From Pseudomonas sp. RSB 5.4 (GTDB taxonomy: Bacteria > Pseudomonadota > Gammaproteobacteria > Pseudomonadales > Pseudomonadaceae), in contig NZ_CP146986.1 of assembly GCF_037126175.1 (NCBI RefSeq), positions 2,880,501-2,944,500 of the forward strand: a DNA stretch of 64,000 bases, in the 5' to 3' direction. Made by a program: the position numbers and the translations under genes. The notes under the pieces are model-generated. The model made no database searches. It worked only from the letters and a program-made list of their open reading frames with translations, and was not told where the DNA came from. This document shows positions 17,352 through 26,359 of the stretch, one piece after another. Position 1 is the stretch's first letter. Every line of letters begins with the position of its first letter.

Positions 17352-18356
17352 ATGACCAGCCAGACCAATCGCCAGTTCCTCCTCGCCAAACGCCCGGTGG
17401 GCGCGGCGACCCGTGAGACGTTTACTTATCAGGAAGTCCCGGTCGGCGAGCCGGGCGCAGGCCAGATACTGGTGAAAAACCAATACCTGTCCCTCGACCC
17501 GGCCATGCGCGGCTGGATGAACGAGGGCAAGTCCTACATCCCGCCGGTGGCGATTGGCGAGGTCATGCGCGCCTTGGGCGTAGGCCAGGTCATCGCTTCG
17601 AACAACCCGGGCTTTGCCGTCGGGGACTACGTCAACGGCGCCCTCGGCGTGCAGGATTATTTCCTTGGCGAACCCAGAGGTTTCTACAAAGTCGATCCGA
17701 AACTGGCGCCGCTGCCGGTGTATCTGTCGGCCCTTGGCATGACCGGCATGACCGCCTACTTCGCTTTGCTCGACGTGGGCGCACCGAAAGCCGGTGACAC
17801 CGTGGTGTTGTCCGGGGCTGCCGGCGCGGTGGGCAGCATTGCCGGGCAGATCGCGAAGATCAAAGGTTGCCGGGTCGTCGGTATCGCCGGTGGTGCCGAC
17901 AAGTGCAAATACCTGATCGATGAACTGGGCTTCGACGGCGCCATCGACTACAAACACGAGGACGTACTGGCCGGACTCAAGCGCGAGTGCCCAAAAGGGG
18001 TGGACGTGTACTTCGATAACGTCGGTGGCGACATCCTCGACGCAGTGCTCAGCCGCCTGGCCCCGAAAGCCCGGGTGGTGATCTGCGGCGCCATCAGCCA
18101 ATACAACAACAAGGAAGCGGTCAAAGGCCCGGCCAACTACCTGTCATTGCTGGTCAACCGCGCACGTATGGAAGGCTTTGTGGTGATGGACTACGCCGCA
18201 CAGTACGCCAGCGCCGCACAGGAAATGGCCGGCTGGATGGCCAAGGGGCAGCTCAAGAGCAAGGAAGACATCGTCGAAGGTCTGCAGACCTTTCCGGAGA
18301 CGCTGATGAAGTTGTTCAGTGGGGAGAATTTCGGCAAGTTGGTGCTGAAGGTCTGA
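17352..18356 (+). CDS. NADP-dependent medium-chain reductase (CurA/YncB-like)
   Basis: A 334-aa zinc-independent MDR protein of the leukotriene B4 12-hydroxydehydrogenase / curcumin reductase type. The start MTSQTNRQFLLAKRPVG is typical for this group in pseudomonads. It carries the SLDPAMRGWM motif near residue 50, the Rossmann motif VLSGAAGAVGSIAGQIAK (about 152-170), and FDNVGGDILD. Enzymes of this group reduce the C=C bond of alpha,beta-unsaturated ketones and aldehydes with NADPH. The ATG at 17352 was chosen because the frame upstream covers the divergent promoter region. Confidence 0.9.
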   Translation: MTSQTNRQFLLAKRPVGAATRETFTYQEVPVGEPGAGQILVKNQYLSLDPAMRGWMNEGKSYIPPVAIGEVMRALGVGQVIASNNPGFAVGDYVNGALGVQDYFLGEPRGFYKVDPKLAPLPVYLSALGMTGMTAYFALLDVGAPKAGDTVVLSGAAGAVGSIAGQIAKIKGCRVVGIAGGADKCKYLIDELGFDGAIDYKHEDVLAGLKRECPKGVDVYFDNVGGDILDAVLSRLAPKARVVICGAISQYNNKEAVKGPANYLSLLVNRARMEGFVVMDYAAQYASAAQEMAGWMAKGQLKSKEDIVEGLQTFPETLMKLFSGENFGKLVLKV

Positions 18357-18384
18357 AACTTAACTCGACAACACCCTAAAACCA

Positions 18385-18475
18385 CTGTGGGAGCGGGCTT
18401 GCTCGCGAAGAGGCCGTGTCAGTCGATATCAATTTCGACTGAACCACCGCATTCGCGAGCAAGCCCGCTCCCACA
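18385..18475. repeat. REPIN (inverted REP pair)
   Basis: CTGTGGGAGCGGGCTTGCTC... and its inverted partner ...GAGCAAGCCCGCTCCCACA face each other across a short spacer, between the convergent MDR (stop 18356) and pyrF (stop 18498) genes. Confidence 0.9.
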
Positions 18476-18497
18476 TTGTTGGATCTTGCGTGTTTGA

Positions 18498-19196
18498 TCA
18501 GGCGATTTCGGCCACGACCGAAGCCAGTGCCTTGGCCGGATCCGCCGCCTGGCTGATCGGACGGCCGATCACCAGATAATCGGAACCGGCATCCAGCGCC
18601 TGACGTGGCGTCAGGATACGGCGCTGGTCATCTTGCGCACTGCCCGCCGGACGAATCCCCGGGGTCACCAATTGCAGCGACGGGTGCGCCGACTTCAATG
18701 CGGTGGCTTCCAGCGCCGAGCACACCAGACCGTCCATCCCGGCCTTCTCGGCCAGCGCCGCCAGACGCAGCACTTGCTCCTGCGGTTCGATATCCAGACC
18801 GATACCGGCCAGGTCTTCACGTTCCATGCTGGTCAGCACGGTCACGCCGATCAGCAACGGTTGCGGGCCGCTGCGCTTGTCCAGCTCTTCACGGCAGGCG
18901 GCCATCATGCGCAGGCCACCGGAGCAATGCACGTTGACCATCCACACGCCCATCTCGGCAGCAGCTTTCACGGCCATCGCAGTGGTGTTGGGGATGTCAT
19001 GGAATTTCAGGTCGAGGAACACCTCGAAGCCTTTGTCACGCAAGGTGCCGACGATTTCCGCGGCGCAACTGGTGAACAATTCCTTGCCCACTTTGACCCG
19101 GCACAGTTTCGGGTCCAACTGGTCGGCCAGCTTCAGTGCGGCGTCACGGGTAGGGAAATCCAGGGCGACGATGATAGGAGTCTGGCAGGCGGACAT
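18498..19196 (-). CDS. pyrF: Orotidine 5'-phosphate decarboxylase
   Basis: A 232-aa TIM-barrel enzyme that makes UMP, the last step of de novo pyrimidine synthesis. The catalytic tetrad is visible as Asp62-x-Lys64 and Asp67 in [12 protein letters not shown], and Lys37 lies in VKVGKEL. The C-terminal phosphate-binding loop is VTPGIRP...YLVIGRPI. Length is normal. I start at the ATG at 19196 ([14 protein letters not shown]). It is transcribed alone, divergently from the two-component genes. Confidence 0.96.
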   Translation of the reverse strand: MSACQTPIIVALDFPTRDAALKLADQLDPKLCRVKVGKELFTSCAAEIVGTLRDKGFEVFLDLKFHDIPNTTAMAVKAAAEMGVWMVNVHCSGGLRMMAACREELDKRSGPQPLLIGVTVLTSMEREDLAGIGLDIEPQEQVLRLAALAEKAGMDGLVCSALEATALKSAHPSLQLVTPGIRPAGSAQDDQRRILTPRQALDAGSDYLVIGRPISQAADPAKALASVVAEIA

Positions 19197-19478
19197 GGAT
19201 GGGCTCTCAGGCAAGTCGAAATCGGCGCGCATTGTAGCGGAAGCGGCGGCGGCGCGGCACCCGATGATCGGTAAATCGTCGCCGCTGGCGTGATCAGCTT
19301 AGCCTGCGGCGTTATTGTGTCGAATGCGATACACAACCGACACGCGGCCAACAAGCGTGCGCGCTAGCCTCGCCAGCCGCAACACGTCCTTACATCAGCA
19401 CTTCCCGCTTTACGGCCGGACGCCTATGCTGAAACCACCACCTCGCGCCCATCTTGTGGTTGGCGGGCCTACAGGCAG

Positions 19479-20240
19479 ATGAACAGCCCCATGCACAACA
19501 CCCAAACGACCGTGATTGATGAGCAGAAAGACGACAAGCGCTGGAGCATCCGCGCGCTGATCGTCGACGACGATGTGCCGATTCGCGAGCTGATGATCGA
19601 CTACCTGGCCCGCTTCAACATCCACGCCAGCGGCGTCACCGACGGCGCGGCCATGCGCCAGGCGATGCAGGCCGAGCATTTCGACGTGGTGGTCCTCGAC
19701 CTGATGTTGCCCGGCGAAGACGGCCTGTCGCTGTGCCGCTGGCTGCGCGCCGAATCGGACATCCCGATCCTGATGCTCACCGCCCGCTGCGAACCCACCG
19801 ACCGCATCATCGGCCTCGAACTGGGCGCCGATGACTACATGGCCAAACCGTTCGAACCACGGGAACTGGTGGCGCGGATTCAGACCATCCTGCGCCGGGT
19901 ACGTGACGATCGCACCGAACAGCGGGCCAACATCCGCTTCGACAACTGGCGCCTGAACAGCGTCCTGCGCCAGTTGATCGCCGACGATGGCCTGGTGGTG
20001 CCGTTGTCCAACGCCGAATTCCGCCTGCTCTGGGTCTTCATCGAACGCCCGCGCCGCGTACTCAGCCGCGAACAACTGCTGGACGCCGCCCGTGGCCGTT
20101 CGATCGAAGCGTTCGACCGCAGCATCGATTTGCTGGTGTCGCGCCTGCGGCAAAAACTCGGCGACGACCCGAAAGCCCCACAGTTGATCAAAACCGTGCG
20201 CGGTGAAGGTTACCTGTTCGACGCACGAGACATCGGCTGA
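19479..20240 (+). CDS. OmpR-family response regulator
   Basis: A 253-aa response regulator with an unusually long N-terminal lead of about 24 residues before the receiver (RALIVDDDVPIRELM). Asp74 in VVLDLMLPGEDG is the phosphoacceptor, and the switch Lys is in YMAKPFEPREL. The C-terminal winged helix (about 150-250) ends in TVRGEGYLFD. A later internal start would shorten the lead, but the first ATG is in frame and no better ribosome site is evident. Its TGA overlaps the ATG of the kinase gene by one base, so the pair is co-translated. Confidence 0.9.
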   Translation: MNSPMHNTQTTVIDEQKDDKRWSIRALIVDDDVPIRELMIDYLARFNIHASGVTDGAAMRQAMQAEHFDVVVLDLMLPGEDGLSLCRWLRAESDIPILMLTARCEPTDRIIGLELGADDYMAKPFEPRELVARIQTILRRVRDDRTEQRANIRFDNWRLNSVLRQLIADDGLVVPLSNAEFRLLWVFIERPRRVLSREQLLDAARGRSIEAFDRSIDLLVSRLRQKLGDDPKAPQLIKTVRGEGYLFDARDIG

Positions 20241-21289
20241 TGCGAGGGCGCTTCGACACGCTGTTCGGCCGCCTGTTTGGCATGCTGTTCGTGGCGATCG
20301 TCCTGGCGCACCTGCTGGCCTTTGCCTGGTTTCACCACTACGGCCCACCCCCACCGCCGCCCCCGCCGGAGTTTGCCGAGGGCGTCGACGGCCAACGGCC
20401 ACCGCCGGATCCACGCTTCGCCCATCGCCCGCCGCGTCCGTGGTTCGGCGGGCCGCTGGTGCCGCTGACCTTCCAGTTCATCTCGTTGATGATCGCCGCG
20501 TGGTACGGCGCCAAACTGCTCAGCCGGCCGATCCAGCGCCTGAGCGACGCCGCCGAACGCCTCAGCGAAAACCTCGACAGCCCGCCGCTGGACGAGTCCG
20601 GCCCGCGTGAAGCCCGACAAGCCGCGAACACCTTCAACCTGATGCAACAACGCATTCGCGAACAGGTGCAGCAGCGAGCACGCATGCTCGGCGCCGTCTC
20701 CCACGACCTGCGCACGCCGCTGTCGCGGTTGAAGCTGCGCCTGGAACAGATCGACGACGAAAAACTGCAAGGCCAGATGCGCCAAGACCTCAACGACATG
20801 ATCGGCATGCTCGACGCCACCCTCACCTACCTGCACGAACAGCGCACCAGCGAAGCGTTGCAGTTGATGGACGTGCAGGCGCTGGTCGAATCGCTGTGCG
20901 AAAACGCTCAGGATCAGGGCGCCGACGTTGACGTCAGCGGCCATTGCGCACCGTTGCAGGTGCAGCCGATGGCGCTGCGCTCGTGCATCAACAACCTGAT
21001 GGACAACGCCCTGCGCTATGCGGGGCAGGCGCGCATCGAACTGCAGGATCAACGCGAGCAACTGCTGATCCGCGTGATCGACCACGGCCCGGGCATTGCC
21101 GAGGACAAGCGCGAGGCGGTGTTCGAACCGTTCTATCGCCTGGAAGGCTCGCGCAACCGCAACTCCGGCGGCGTCGGCCTGGGCATGACCATCGCCCGCG
21201 AGGCAGCGCAGCGTTTGGGTGGCCAGTTGAATCTGGAAGAGACCCCGGGTGGCGGCCTGACCGCAATCATCCGCCTGCCGCGCACTTAA
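20240..21289 (+). CDS. Sensor histidine kinase with short proline/histidine-rich periplasmic loop
   Basis: A 349-aa kinase. It has TM1 at about residues 13-31, a periplasmic loop of only about 45 residues (32-76), and TM2 at about 77-94. A HAMP linker follows, then HisKA with His155 in GAVSHDLRTPLSRLK and the ATPase domain (NLMDNALRYA, DHGPGIA, GVGLGMTIA). The loop is striking: it begins FHHYG, has eight consecutive prolines, and carries more His and Pro (PPPDPRFAHRPPRPW). Such a tiny, low-complexity sensor is unlikely to bind a metabolite in a pocket; metal ions, pH or membrane state are better guesses. It is co-translated with the response regulator upstream. Confidence 0.9.
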   Translation: MRGRFDTLFGRLFGMLFVAIVLAHLLAFAWFHHYGPPPPPPPPEFAEGVDGQRPPPDPRFAHRPPRPWFGGPLVPLTFQFISLMIAAWYGAKLLSRPIQRLSDAAERLSENLDSPPLDESGPREARQAANTFNLMQQRIREQVQQRARMLGAVSHDLRTPLSRLKLRLEQIDDEKLQGQMRQDLNDMIGMLDATLTYLHEQRTSEALQLMDVQALVESLCENAQDQGADVDVSGHCAPLQVQPMALRSCINNLMDNALRYAGQARIELQDQREQLLIRVIDHGPGIAEDKREAVFEPFYRLEGSRNRNSGGVGLGMTIAREAAQRLGGQLNLEETPGGGLTAIIRLPRT

Positions 21290-21306
21290 GAAACACACCT
21301 ATCCCC

Positions 21307-21398
21307 CTGTGGGAGCGGGCTTGCTCGCGAAAGCCGTGTGTCAGTCGACTTCTGTGTTGAATGATCGGCCGCCTTCGCGAGCAAGCCCGCTCCCACAG
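21307..21398. repeat. REPIN (inverted REP pair)
   Basis: The inverted pair of the GTGGGAGCGGGCTTGCTCGC type follows the kinase gene by about 18 bp and lies before the EF-hand gene. Confidence 0.9.
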
Positions 21399-21524
21399 GT
21401 TTCAGTGGTGTTCACTCCATCGTGTATACCCATCGGTACAAATCCCAAATACCCAGGACAACTTGCCCCTTGAGTCTGCACAAGCCGGTATGCGGACCGG
21501 TTTGACAGTCCAAGGAGTGAGCCC

Positions 21525-22367
21525 ATGATCGGTAGCGTCAGCAACTACACGAGCTATACCAGCACCAGCAGCAGCGCCCAGAACGCCCGCAGCCAGCAAT
21601 TGCAAAAGGAACTGTTCGCCAAACTCGACAGCAACGGCGACGGCGCGGTGGATCAGGACGAACTGAAAAGTGCCCTGTCGCAGAAATCCGACGATGGCCT
21701 GCTGGTCAACCTGAGCAAGCAATTCGGCGATCTGGACAGCGACGACAGCGGCAGCGCCGAAGAAATGACCGCGATGGCGCCCCCGCCGCCTCCGCAGGAT
21801 CAAGCCCCCAACACCGACCTCGCCGACGCGCTGATCAGCGCCCTCGATACCGATGGCGACGGCGCCATCAGCAGCGACGAACTGAGCACCGGCCTGACCA
21901 GCGCAGGCAGCAGCGCCGACAGCAACCAAATATTCTCGGCCCTGGACAAGAACAAGGACGGCACCGTCAGCCAGGACGAACTCTCCGCCAGCCTGACCCC
22001 ACCACCTCCGCCCCCGCAACAAGTCTCCAGCGACGAACTGTTCAGCCAACTGGATGCCGATGGTGATGGCAACATCAGCGCTACCGAACTGAGCAGTGCC
22101 CTGCAGACCAGCGACAACACCTCGACAACCAGCACCGACACCAGCGCCGTGCTGCTCAAGGTGTTGGATAGCGACAGCAGCGGTGGCGTGAGCAGCGACG
22201 AACTGAAAGCCGCGCTACAAGCAGGTCGGGAACGCCCGCCCGAAGAGCAGACCGCCAGCACCCAGACCACCAGCGAAGCGCTGAACCGGATGATTGCCAA
22301 CTTGAGCAAACAATACTCGCTCGACAATGCCGCGCCGGTGGGCAAATACCTGAATGTGGCGACCTGA
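21525..22367 (+). CDS. EF-hand protein with six predicted calcium loops and proline-rich linkers
   Basis: A 280-aa, very acidic, Ser/Thr/Asp-rich protein. Six EF-hand-like loops start near residues 35 (DSNGDGAVDQDE), 71 (degenerate, DSDDSGSAEE), 108 (DTDGDGAISSDE), 141 (DKNKDGTVSQDE), 177 (DADGDGNISATE) and 215 (DSDSSGGVSSDE). Two linkers are poly-proline (about 86-90 and 159-164). There is no classical signal peptide or membrane segment; the Ser/Thr/Tyr-rich N-terminus (SVSNYTSYTSTSSS) could be a secretion signal. Similar proteins occur in pseudomonads and xanthomonads, where some are effectors. It probably binds calcium; its location and role are unknown. It has its own GGAGTG ribosome site. 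Confidence 0.85.
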   Translation: MIGSVSNYTSYTSTSSSAQNARSQQLQKELFAKLDSNGDGAVDQDELKSALSQKSDDGLLVNLSKQFGDLDSDDSGSAEEMTAMAPPPPPQDQAPNTDLADALISALDTDGDGAISSDELSTGLTSAGSSADSNQIFSALDKNKDGTVSQDELSASLTPPPPPPQQVSSDELFSQLDADGDGNISATELSSALQTSDNTSTTSTDTSAVLLKVLDSDSSGGVSSDELKAALQAGRERPPEEQTASTQTTSEALNRMIANLSKQYSLDNAAPVGKYLNVAT

Positions 22368-22458
22368 GATGATGTCGTGATGGGTGATCGTTTCCATGCA
22401 GCGGTGTGGGAACGGTCATTTGGGTGTGGCCGTGAGAGGCTGGTTACCTGATATGCCT

Positions 22459-22626
22459 CTTCGCGAGCAGGCTCACTCCTACAATTGGATCGAGTCCAGG
22501 CAGTTAGAGGTTGGTTGGCTGTAAGGCCGCCATCGCTGGCAAGCCAACTCCCACAAGGATTGAGGCCATTCAGTTGCAGATTGGTCGGCTGTCAGGCCGC
22601 CATCGCCAGCAGGCTGGCTCCTACAA
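22459..22626. repeat. REP-like tandem array before folded element B
   Basis: One degenerate REP (TTCGCGAGCAGGCTCACTCC) is followed by two units marked by TTGGT(T/C)GGCTGT at 22511 and 22581, about 70 bp apart. They carry the GCTGGCAAGCCAAC and GCCAGCAGGCTGGC variants. It is the same family as the 72-bp array at 12061-12325, and in both places it directly precedes a folded element. Confidence 0.75.
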
Positions 22627-22934
22627 AAAAGCAAAAGCCGACCACATGCTTTTCACCACTCAACAGGATGAGCGCAAGCTCGGCTGCAGCTCTTGATCTT
22701 GATCCACAGGCCCCGTCGGCAGGCTGAGTGGACGGATTCATCCGGGGGTGGGAGCGCAGCGACCGTTCGACGAAGTCGAACACATCGAGAGGAGGTGCAG
22801 CGAAGCAAACCGGAGGCGATGCCCCCGGATGAATCACGTAGCGAAGGAACCCGAGCCACAGCGAGGGCCGAACGTCGGGGCAAGCGTTTTGGGTTACTTT
22901 TTAGGCGTTTGTAAAAAGTGACTCGCCGTAAGGG

Positions 22935-24356
22935 CCATCCCTTTCAAGGTCTTAGGTAAAATCCCCTGAAATTTCAGTCAGGGATCCCCCGAAGATGTGG
23001 ACCGATGTTCTAGCTCGATTCGAAAAAAAAGCACCTGCCAGCGTCATGGCCAAGTTGGCGCTGGAGCAGGCTATTGCTCCTGAGTGGGTCGATCAGGTCT
23101 TCGAAGAACATCGGCAACGGCAGTATTCTCGTGAACTACTGTTCTCGACCATCATCAAGCTGATGTCCCTTGTTTCATTGGGTTTGAAGCCATCCCTGCA
23201 CGCCGCCGCTCGGCAACTGGAAGATCTTCCTGTCAGCTTGGCAGCCCTCTACGACAAGATCAGTCGTACCGAACCTGCTCTGTTGCGCGCGCTGGTCACA
23301 GGCTGTGCACAACGCCTGACCCCAACCATCAAAGAGCTGGGTTGCACCACGATGCTGCCGGGCTGGCAGGTTCGGGTGGTGGACGGCAACCACTTGGCAT
23401 CCACTGAGAAACGTCTGGGCGCTCTACGCCACGAGCGGGGTGCCGCTCGTCCTGGCTTTTCGGTGGTTGTCTACGACCCCGATCTCGATCAGGTCATCGA
23501 CCTTCAGGCATGTGAGGATGCCTACGCAAGCGAGCGTATTTGTGTGCTGCCTCTATTGGCTGATGCCGAGCCGGGCCAGGTGTGGCTGGCTGATCGACTC
23601 TACTGCACGCTCCCGGTTATGGAAGCTTGTGAGCAGGTCCAGACATCCTTTGTCATTCGTCAGCAAGCCAAGCACCCACGCCTGATTCAAGAGGGTGAGT
23701 GGCAAGAGCCCGTAGCTGTGGAAACAGGCACTGTGCGCGAGCAGATCATCCACGTCAGAGGCGGTTACCAATGGCGGCGCGTGGAACTGACGCTTCATTC
23801 GCCAACAGACTCGGGTGACAGCAGCTTGATGTTCTGGAGCAATCTACCTGAGAGCATCAGTGCACAGCAGATCGCAGAACTCTATCGCCGCCGCTGGAGT
23901 ATTGAGGGCATGTTCCAGCGACTGGAAGCGATCCTGGAAAGTGAAATCGAAACCCTTGGCAGCCCAAAGGCTGCCTTGCTCGGGTTCGCTACTGCGGTAT
24001 TGGCATACAACGTCCTGGCCGTACTCAAACGAAGTGTCGAACAAGCCCATCGCGACACCCAGCCTGAAGGCTGGGAAGCCTCGACCTACCACTTGGCGGT
24101 CCAGGTCAGGAGTGGTTATGAGGGAATGCAGATTGCGCTGCCCTCGGAGTACCTTCCCGTTATCCCTGCGGAAAAACTGGCTCAGCGCTTGTTGGAACTA
24201 GCCAGAAACATCCAGCCAAAACAAGTTGCGAAAAGCCCCCGAGGCCCCAAGGTGCCCAAGCCCAAAACGTGGGTCCAAGGCACAGCGGTGCATGCTCATG
24301 TTTCAACGGACAGGGTAATCAAGGCCGCCAAAACGAAAAGACCTTGAAAGGGATGG
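22935..24356 (+). mobile_element. Complete IS4-like insertion sequence, 1422 bp
   Basis: Perfect 19-bp terminal inverted repeats (CCATCCCTTTCAAGGTCTT at the left, its complement at the right) enclose one transposase gene. A perfect 9-bp target duplication, CCGTAAGGG, lies at 22926-22934 and 24357-24365. Intact ends, identical duplications and an open reading frame imply a recent insertion. The duplicated bases are the loop and inner stem of the last hairpin of folded element B, so the IS landed in a palindromic structure. I assign the IS4 superfamily from the transposase; I cannot name the element. Confidence 0.95.
22995..24347 (+). CDS. IS4-family transposase
   Basis: A 450-aa DDE transposase with an N-terminal IS4-type DNA-binding region (about residues 8-110). 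The catalytic triad reads Asp130 (VRVVDGNHL), Asp200 (VWLADRLYC) and Glu304 in YRRRWSIEGMFQRLE, the Y-x2-R-x3-E signature of IS4 enzymes. The usual Lys six residues further on is not conserved (Glu instead). The frame is intact. The TGA stop lies inside the right terminal inverted repeat, so coding sequence runs to the very end of the element. Confidence 0.93.
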   Translation: MWTDVLARFEKKAPASVMAKLALEQAIAPEWVDQVFEEHRQRQYSRELLFSTIIKLMSLVSLGLKPSLHAAARQLEDLPVSLAALYDKISRTEPALLRALVTGCAQRLTPTIKELGCTTMLPGWQVRVVDGNHLASTEKRLGALRHERGAARPGFSVVVYDPDLDQVIDLQACEDAYASERICVLPLLADAEPGQVWLADRLYCTLPVMEACEQVQTSFVIRQQAKHPRLIQEGEWQEPVAVETGTVREQIIHVRGGYQWRRVELTLHSPTDSGDSSLMFWSNLPESISAQQIAELYRRRWSIEGMFQRLEAILESEIETLGSPKAALLGFATAVLAYNVLAVLKRSVEQAHRDTQPEGWEASTYHLAVQVRSGYEGMQIALPSEYLPVIPAEKLAQRLLELARNIQPKQVAKSPRGPKVPKPKTWVQGTAVHAHVSTDRVIKAAKTKRP

Positions 24357-24430
24357 CCGTAAGGGCGAAACCGCCAGCCGCCACACCCAAACCAACGGAT
24401 ATGCCCACAACCCCAAAAAAGCCAAGGCGC

Positions 24431-25471
24431 CTAAACCCGAGCCTGACTCTTACTCCAATCCGTCAACAAACTATAAGCCACCGCCAACAACGTAGGCCCA
24501 ATAAACAACCCGATAAACCCAAAAGCAATCAACCCGCCAAACACCCCAAGCAACACAATCACCAACGGCAGATTCCCACCGCGGCTGATCAGATAAGGCT
24601 TCAACACGTTATCCACGCCACTGATGATGAACGTCCCCCAGATCCCGAGAAACACCGCCATCCCATACTCACCCTTCCACGCCAGCCAGGCTGTGGCCGG
24701 AATCCACACCAAGGGTGGCCCCATCGGAATCAGACTCAACAGAAAGGTCACGATCCCCAGCACCAGAGCCCCCGGAACCCCGGCAATCAGAAACCCGATC
24801 AACGCCAGAATCGCCTGCGCCGCCGCCGTACCGATCACCCCGTTGACCACCCGCTGCACCGTACCGGCCACCAACTCGATGTAATACCCCGCCCGCTCAC
24901 CGATCAGCCGCTGCAGCAGGCTGTGAACGAACGCCGCCAATCGCGGCCCGTCGCGATAGAAAAAGAACACGAAGACAATGCTCAGGGTCAGCTCAAGGAT
25001 GCCGCCACCGATCTGTGCACTGCGCGCCAGCAACCAGTTACCCACCTGCCCCAGGTAGGGCTTGATCGATACCATCAGCGCCGCGCCCTGCTCATCAATG
25101 CTGTTCCAGAGGCCCACCAGACGTTCGCCCACCAACGGGATAGTCCCGAGCCAGACCGGCGCCTCAGGCAGACCGTCGACCTGCACGTCCTTGATGAAGA
25201 CCGTGGCGTCGCGTACGTGATCGGCCAGGTTGAACCCCAGCCACACCAGCGGCGCCGCCACCAGCAACATCCAGCCCAGAGTCAGAATGGCTGCGGCCAG
25301 CGATTCGCGGCCATTGAGCCAACGGGTCAACAGGCGCATCAGCGGCCAACTGGCAAAGGCCAGCACCGCACCCCAGAACAGCGCCGACCAGAACGGCGCC
25401 ATCACCCACAGGCTGGCACCGAACAGCACCAGCAGGAGGATTTGCACCAACAGCCGATCGTTATTGAGCAT
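24431..25471 (-). CDS. AI-2E family transporter (YdiK-like)
   Basis: A 346-aa inner-membrane protein with about eight hydrophobic segments, in the arrangement typical of the AI-2E/UPF0118 family. The N-terminal pair (LLVQILLLVLFGASLWVMAPFWSALFWGAVLAF) is followed by a soluble central stretch. The C-terminal helices contain the conserved LSLIPMGPPLVWIPATAWL and GVFGGLIAFGFIGLFIGP. Family members have been linked to autoinducer-2 export or ion antiport, but many are uncharacterised. I start at the ATG at 25471 (MLNNDRLLVQ). It is the last gene of a minus-strand series and its end lies close to repeat B. Confidence 0.9.
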   Translation of the reverse strand: MLNNDRLLVQILLLVLFGASLWVMAPFWSALFWGAVLAFASWPLMRLLTRWLNGRESLAAAILTLGWMLLVAAPLVWLGFNLADHVRDATVFIKDVQVDGLPEAPVWLGTIPLVGERLVGLWNSIDEQGAALMVSIKPYLGQVGNWLLARSAQIGGGILELTLSIVFVFFFYRDGPRLAAFVHSLLQRLIGERAGYYIELVAGTVQRVVNGVIGTAAAQAILALIGFLIAGVPGALVLGIVTFLLSLIPMGPPLVWIPATAWLAWKGEYGMAVFLGIWGTFIISGVDNVLKPYLISRGGNLPLVIVLLGVFGGLIAFGFIGLFIGPTLLAVAYSLLTDWSKSQARV

Positions 25472-25540
25472 GTAAAGTCTCGAAGAATTCAGTTCGTCAA
25501 AGAGTAGGCGAACACGCCACGCGCGCACGCCCGGTGCAGC

Positions 25541-26359
25541 TTATCGCAACAGATCGATGCGCAGGCCAGAGCCGTCGGCGCTCCCCGCCTCCATCCGCGC
25601 CGCGCGCACACCCTGGCCGATCAGCGCCTGCCGCCAGACCTCGGCCTTGGGTCCGGCAATCGTCACGCGCTGGGTGGTGTCGAGGTTCAAGCCACGGGAA
25701 ATCAGCCGTAGCCAGGTGTCATCCGGATCGCCAACCAGTTTGGGAAAGTCCAGTTCGCCGGTGCTTTTGAGCTGTCGCAGCAACGTGGCCGACGTCGGCA
25801 GCAACTCGCCCAACGGTGCGCCCGCTTCAAACTGTTCGACATGCAGGTAGGCTTTGCGATTGCCGCGGGTGATGCTGTAGAGCGCCACCAGGGTGTTGTC
25901 CTTCGGCGCGGCCAGACGCAACAGCAGATAGGCCTGTTGCTCATCGGCGCCGTACAGCTTGGAATTGCCGAACACTTCATTGGCCCACAGGCTGCTTTCG
26001 CCGCAGTCGCGGGCCTGACACCAGAACAACAACTCGGCGTCCTGCTTTTGCAGGGCTTCGCGAGCGGCGGTGAAGGCTTCGGTGGCGGAATGCTCCGGGG
26101 GTAACTCATAGGTGACCGAGGTGGTCTGGCCACGCGCCGTGACCTGGCCGTCAAAACGCAACTGGCCGCTGATCTTGCGGATCGAGCCCAGCGGATAGAT
26201 CCGTTCAAGCTCCACGGGAGGGCGATAGTCGACGATCTGCGCATCGGCCAGACGCGGCACGATCTGCAGATCCTGGCTGCCGGGCACGTCGGCGGCGAAC
26301 GAAACGGAACTGAAGCAGCACAGCGCCAACAGACTGAGTGACCGCATAGTCAGGCTCAT
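25541..26359 (-). CDS. DUF4892-domain exported protein
   Basis: A 272-aa protein with a signal peptide (MSLTMRSLSLLALCCFSSVSFA). The body matches the DUF4892 pattern I know from pseudomonads: an N-terminal QIVDYRPPVELERIYPLGSIRKISGQLRF and a Cys pair in LLFWCQARDCGESSLWANEVFGN that could form a disulfide. The start is the ATG at 26359 or at 26347. The function is unknown; the predicted location is periplasm or outer membrane. Some DUF4892 proteins have a C-terminal OmpA-like part, which is absent here. It lies between the hydrolase and AI-2E genes. Confidence 0.83.
   Translation of the reverse strand: MSLTMRSLSLLALCCFSSVSFAADVPGSQDLQIVPRLADAQIVDYRPPVELERIYPLGSIRKISGQLRFDGQVTARGQTTSVTYELPPEHSATEAFTAAREALQKQDAELLFWCQARDCGESSLWANEVFGNSKLYGADEQQAYLLLRLAAPKDNTLVALYSITRGNRKAYLHVEQFEAGAPLGELLPTSATLLRQLKSTGELDFPKLVGDPDDTWLRLISRGLNLDTTQRVTIAGPKAEVWRQALIGQGVRAARMEAGSADGSGLRIDLLR

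Larger units (their letters stand above)
22663..24416 (+). repeat. Folded dispersed element, copy B, interrupted by an insertion sequence
   Basis: Homologous to 12377-12702 but split at 22934/24366 by the IS. Helices are: GAGC-GCAA-GCTC; a perfect 13-bp outer helix, 22736-22748 with 22822-22834; an inner hairpin GTTCGAC-GAA-GTCGAAC (22765-22781); and GTTACTTTTT/AAAAAGTGAC (22893-22922). The 3' hairpin TCGCC-GTAAG-GGCGA is rejoined across the IS (22923-22934 plus 24366-24368). Compared with copy A, both sides of several pairs have changed together. Similarity continues after the IS to the ACGGATAT motif near 24395, then stops close to the AI-2E gene. Confidence 0.75.

Noticed and set aside
22926..24365. 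Boundary of a genomic island around the IS
   Set aside because: Flanking DNA is the continuous repeat element and ordinary chromosomal genes; no integrase, tRNA junction or change of composition is seen.
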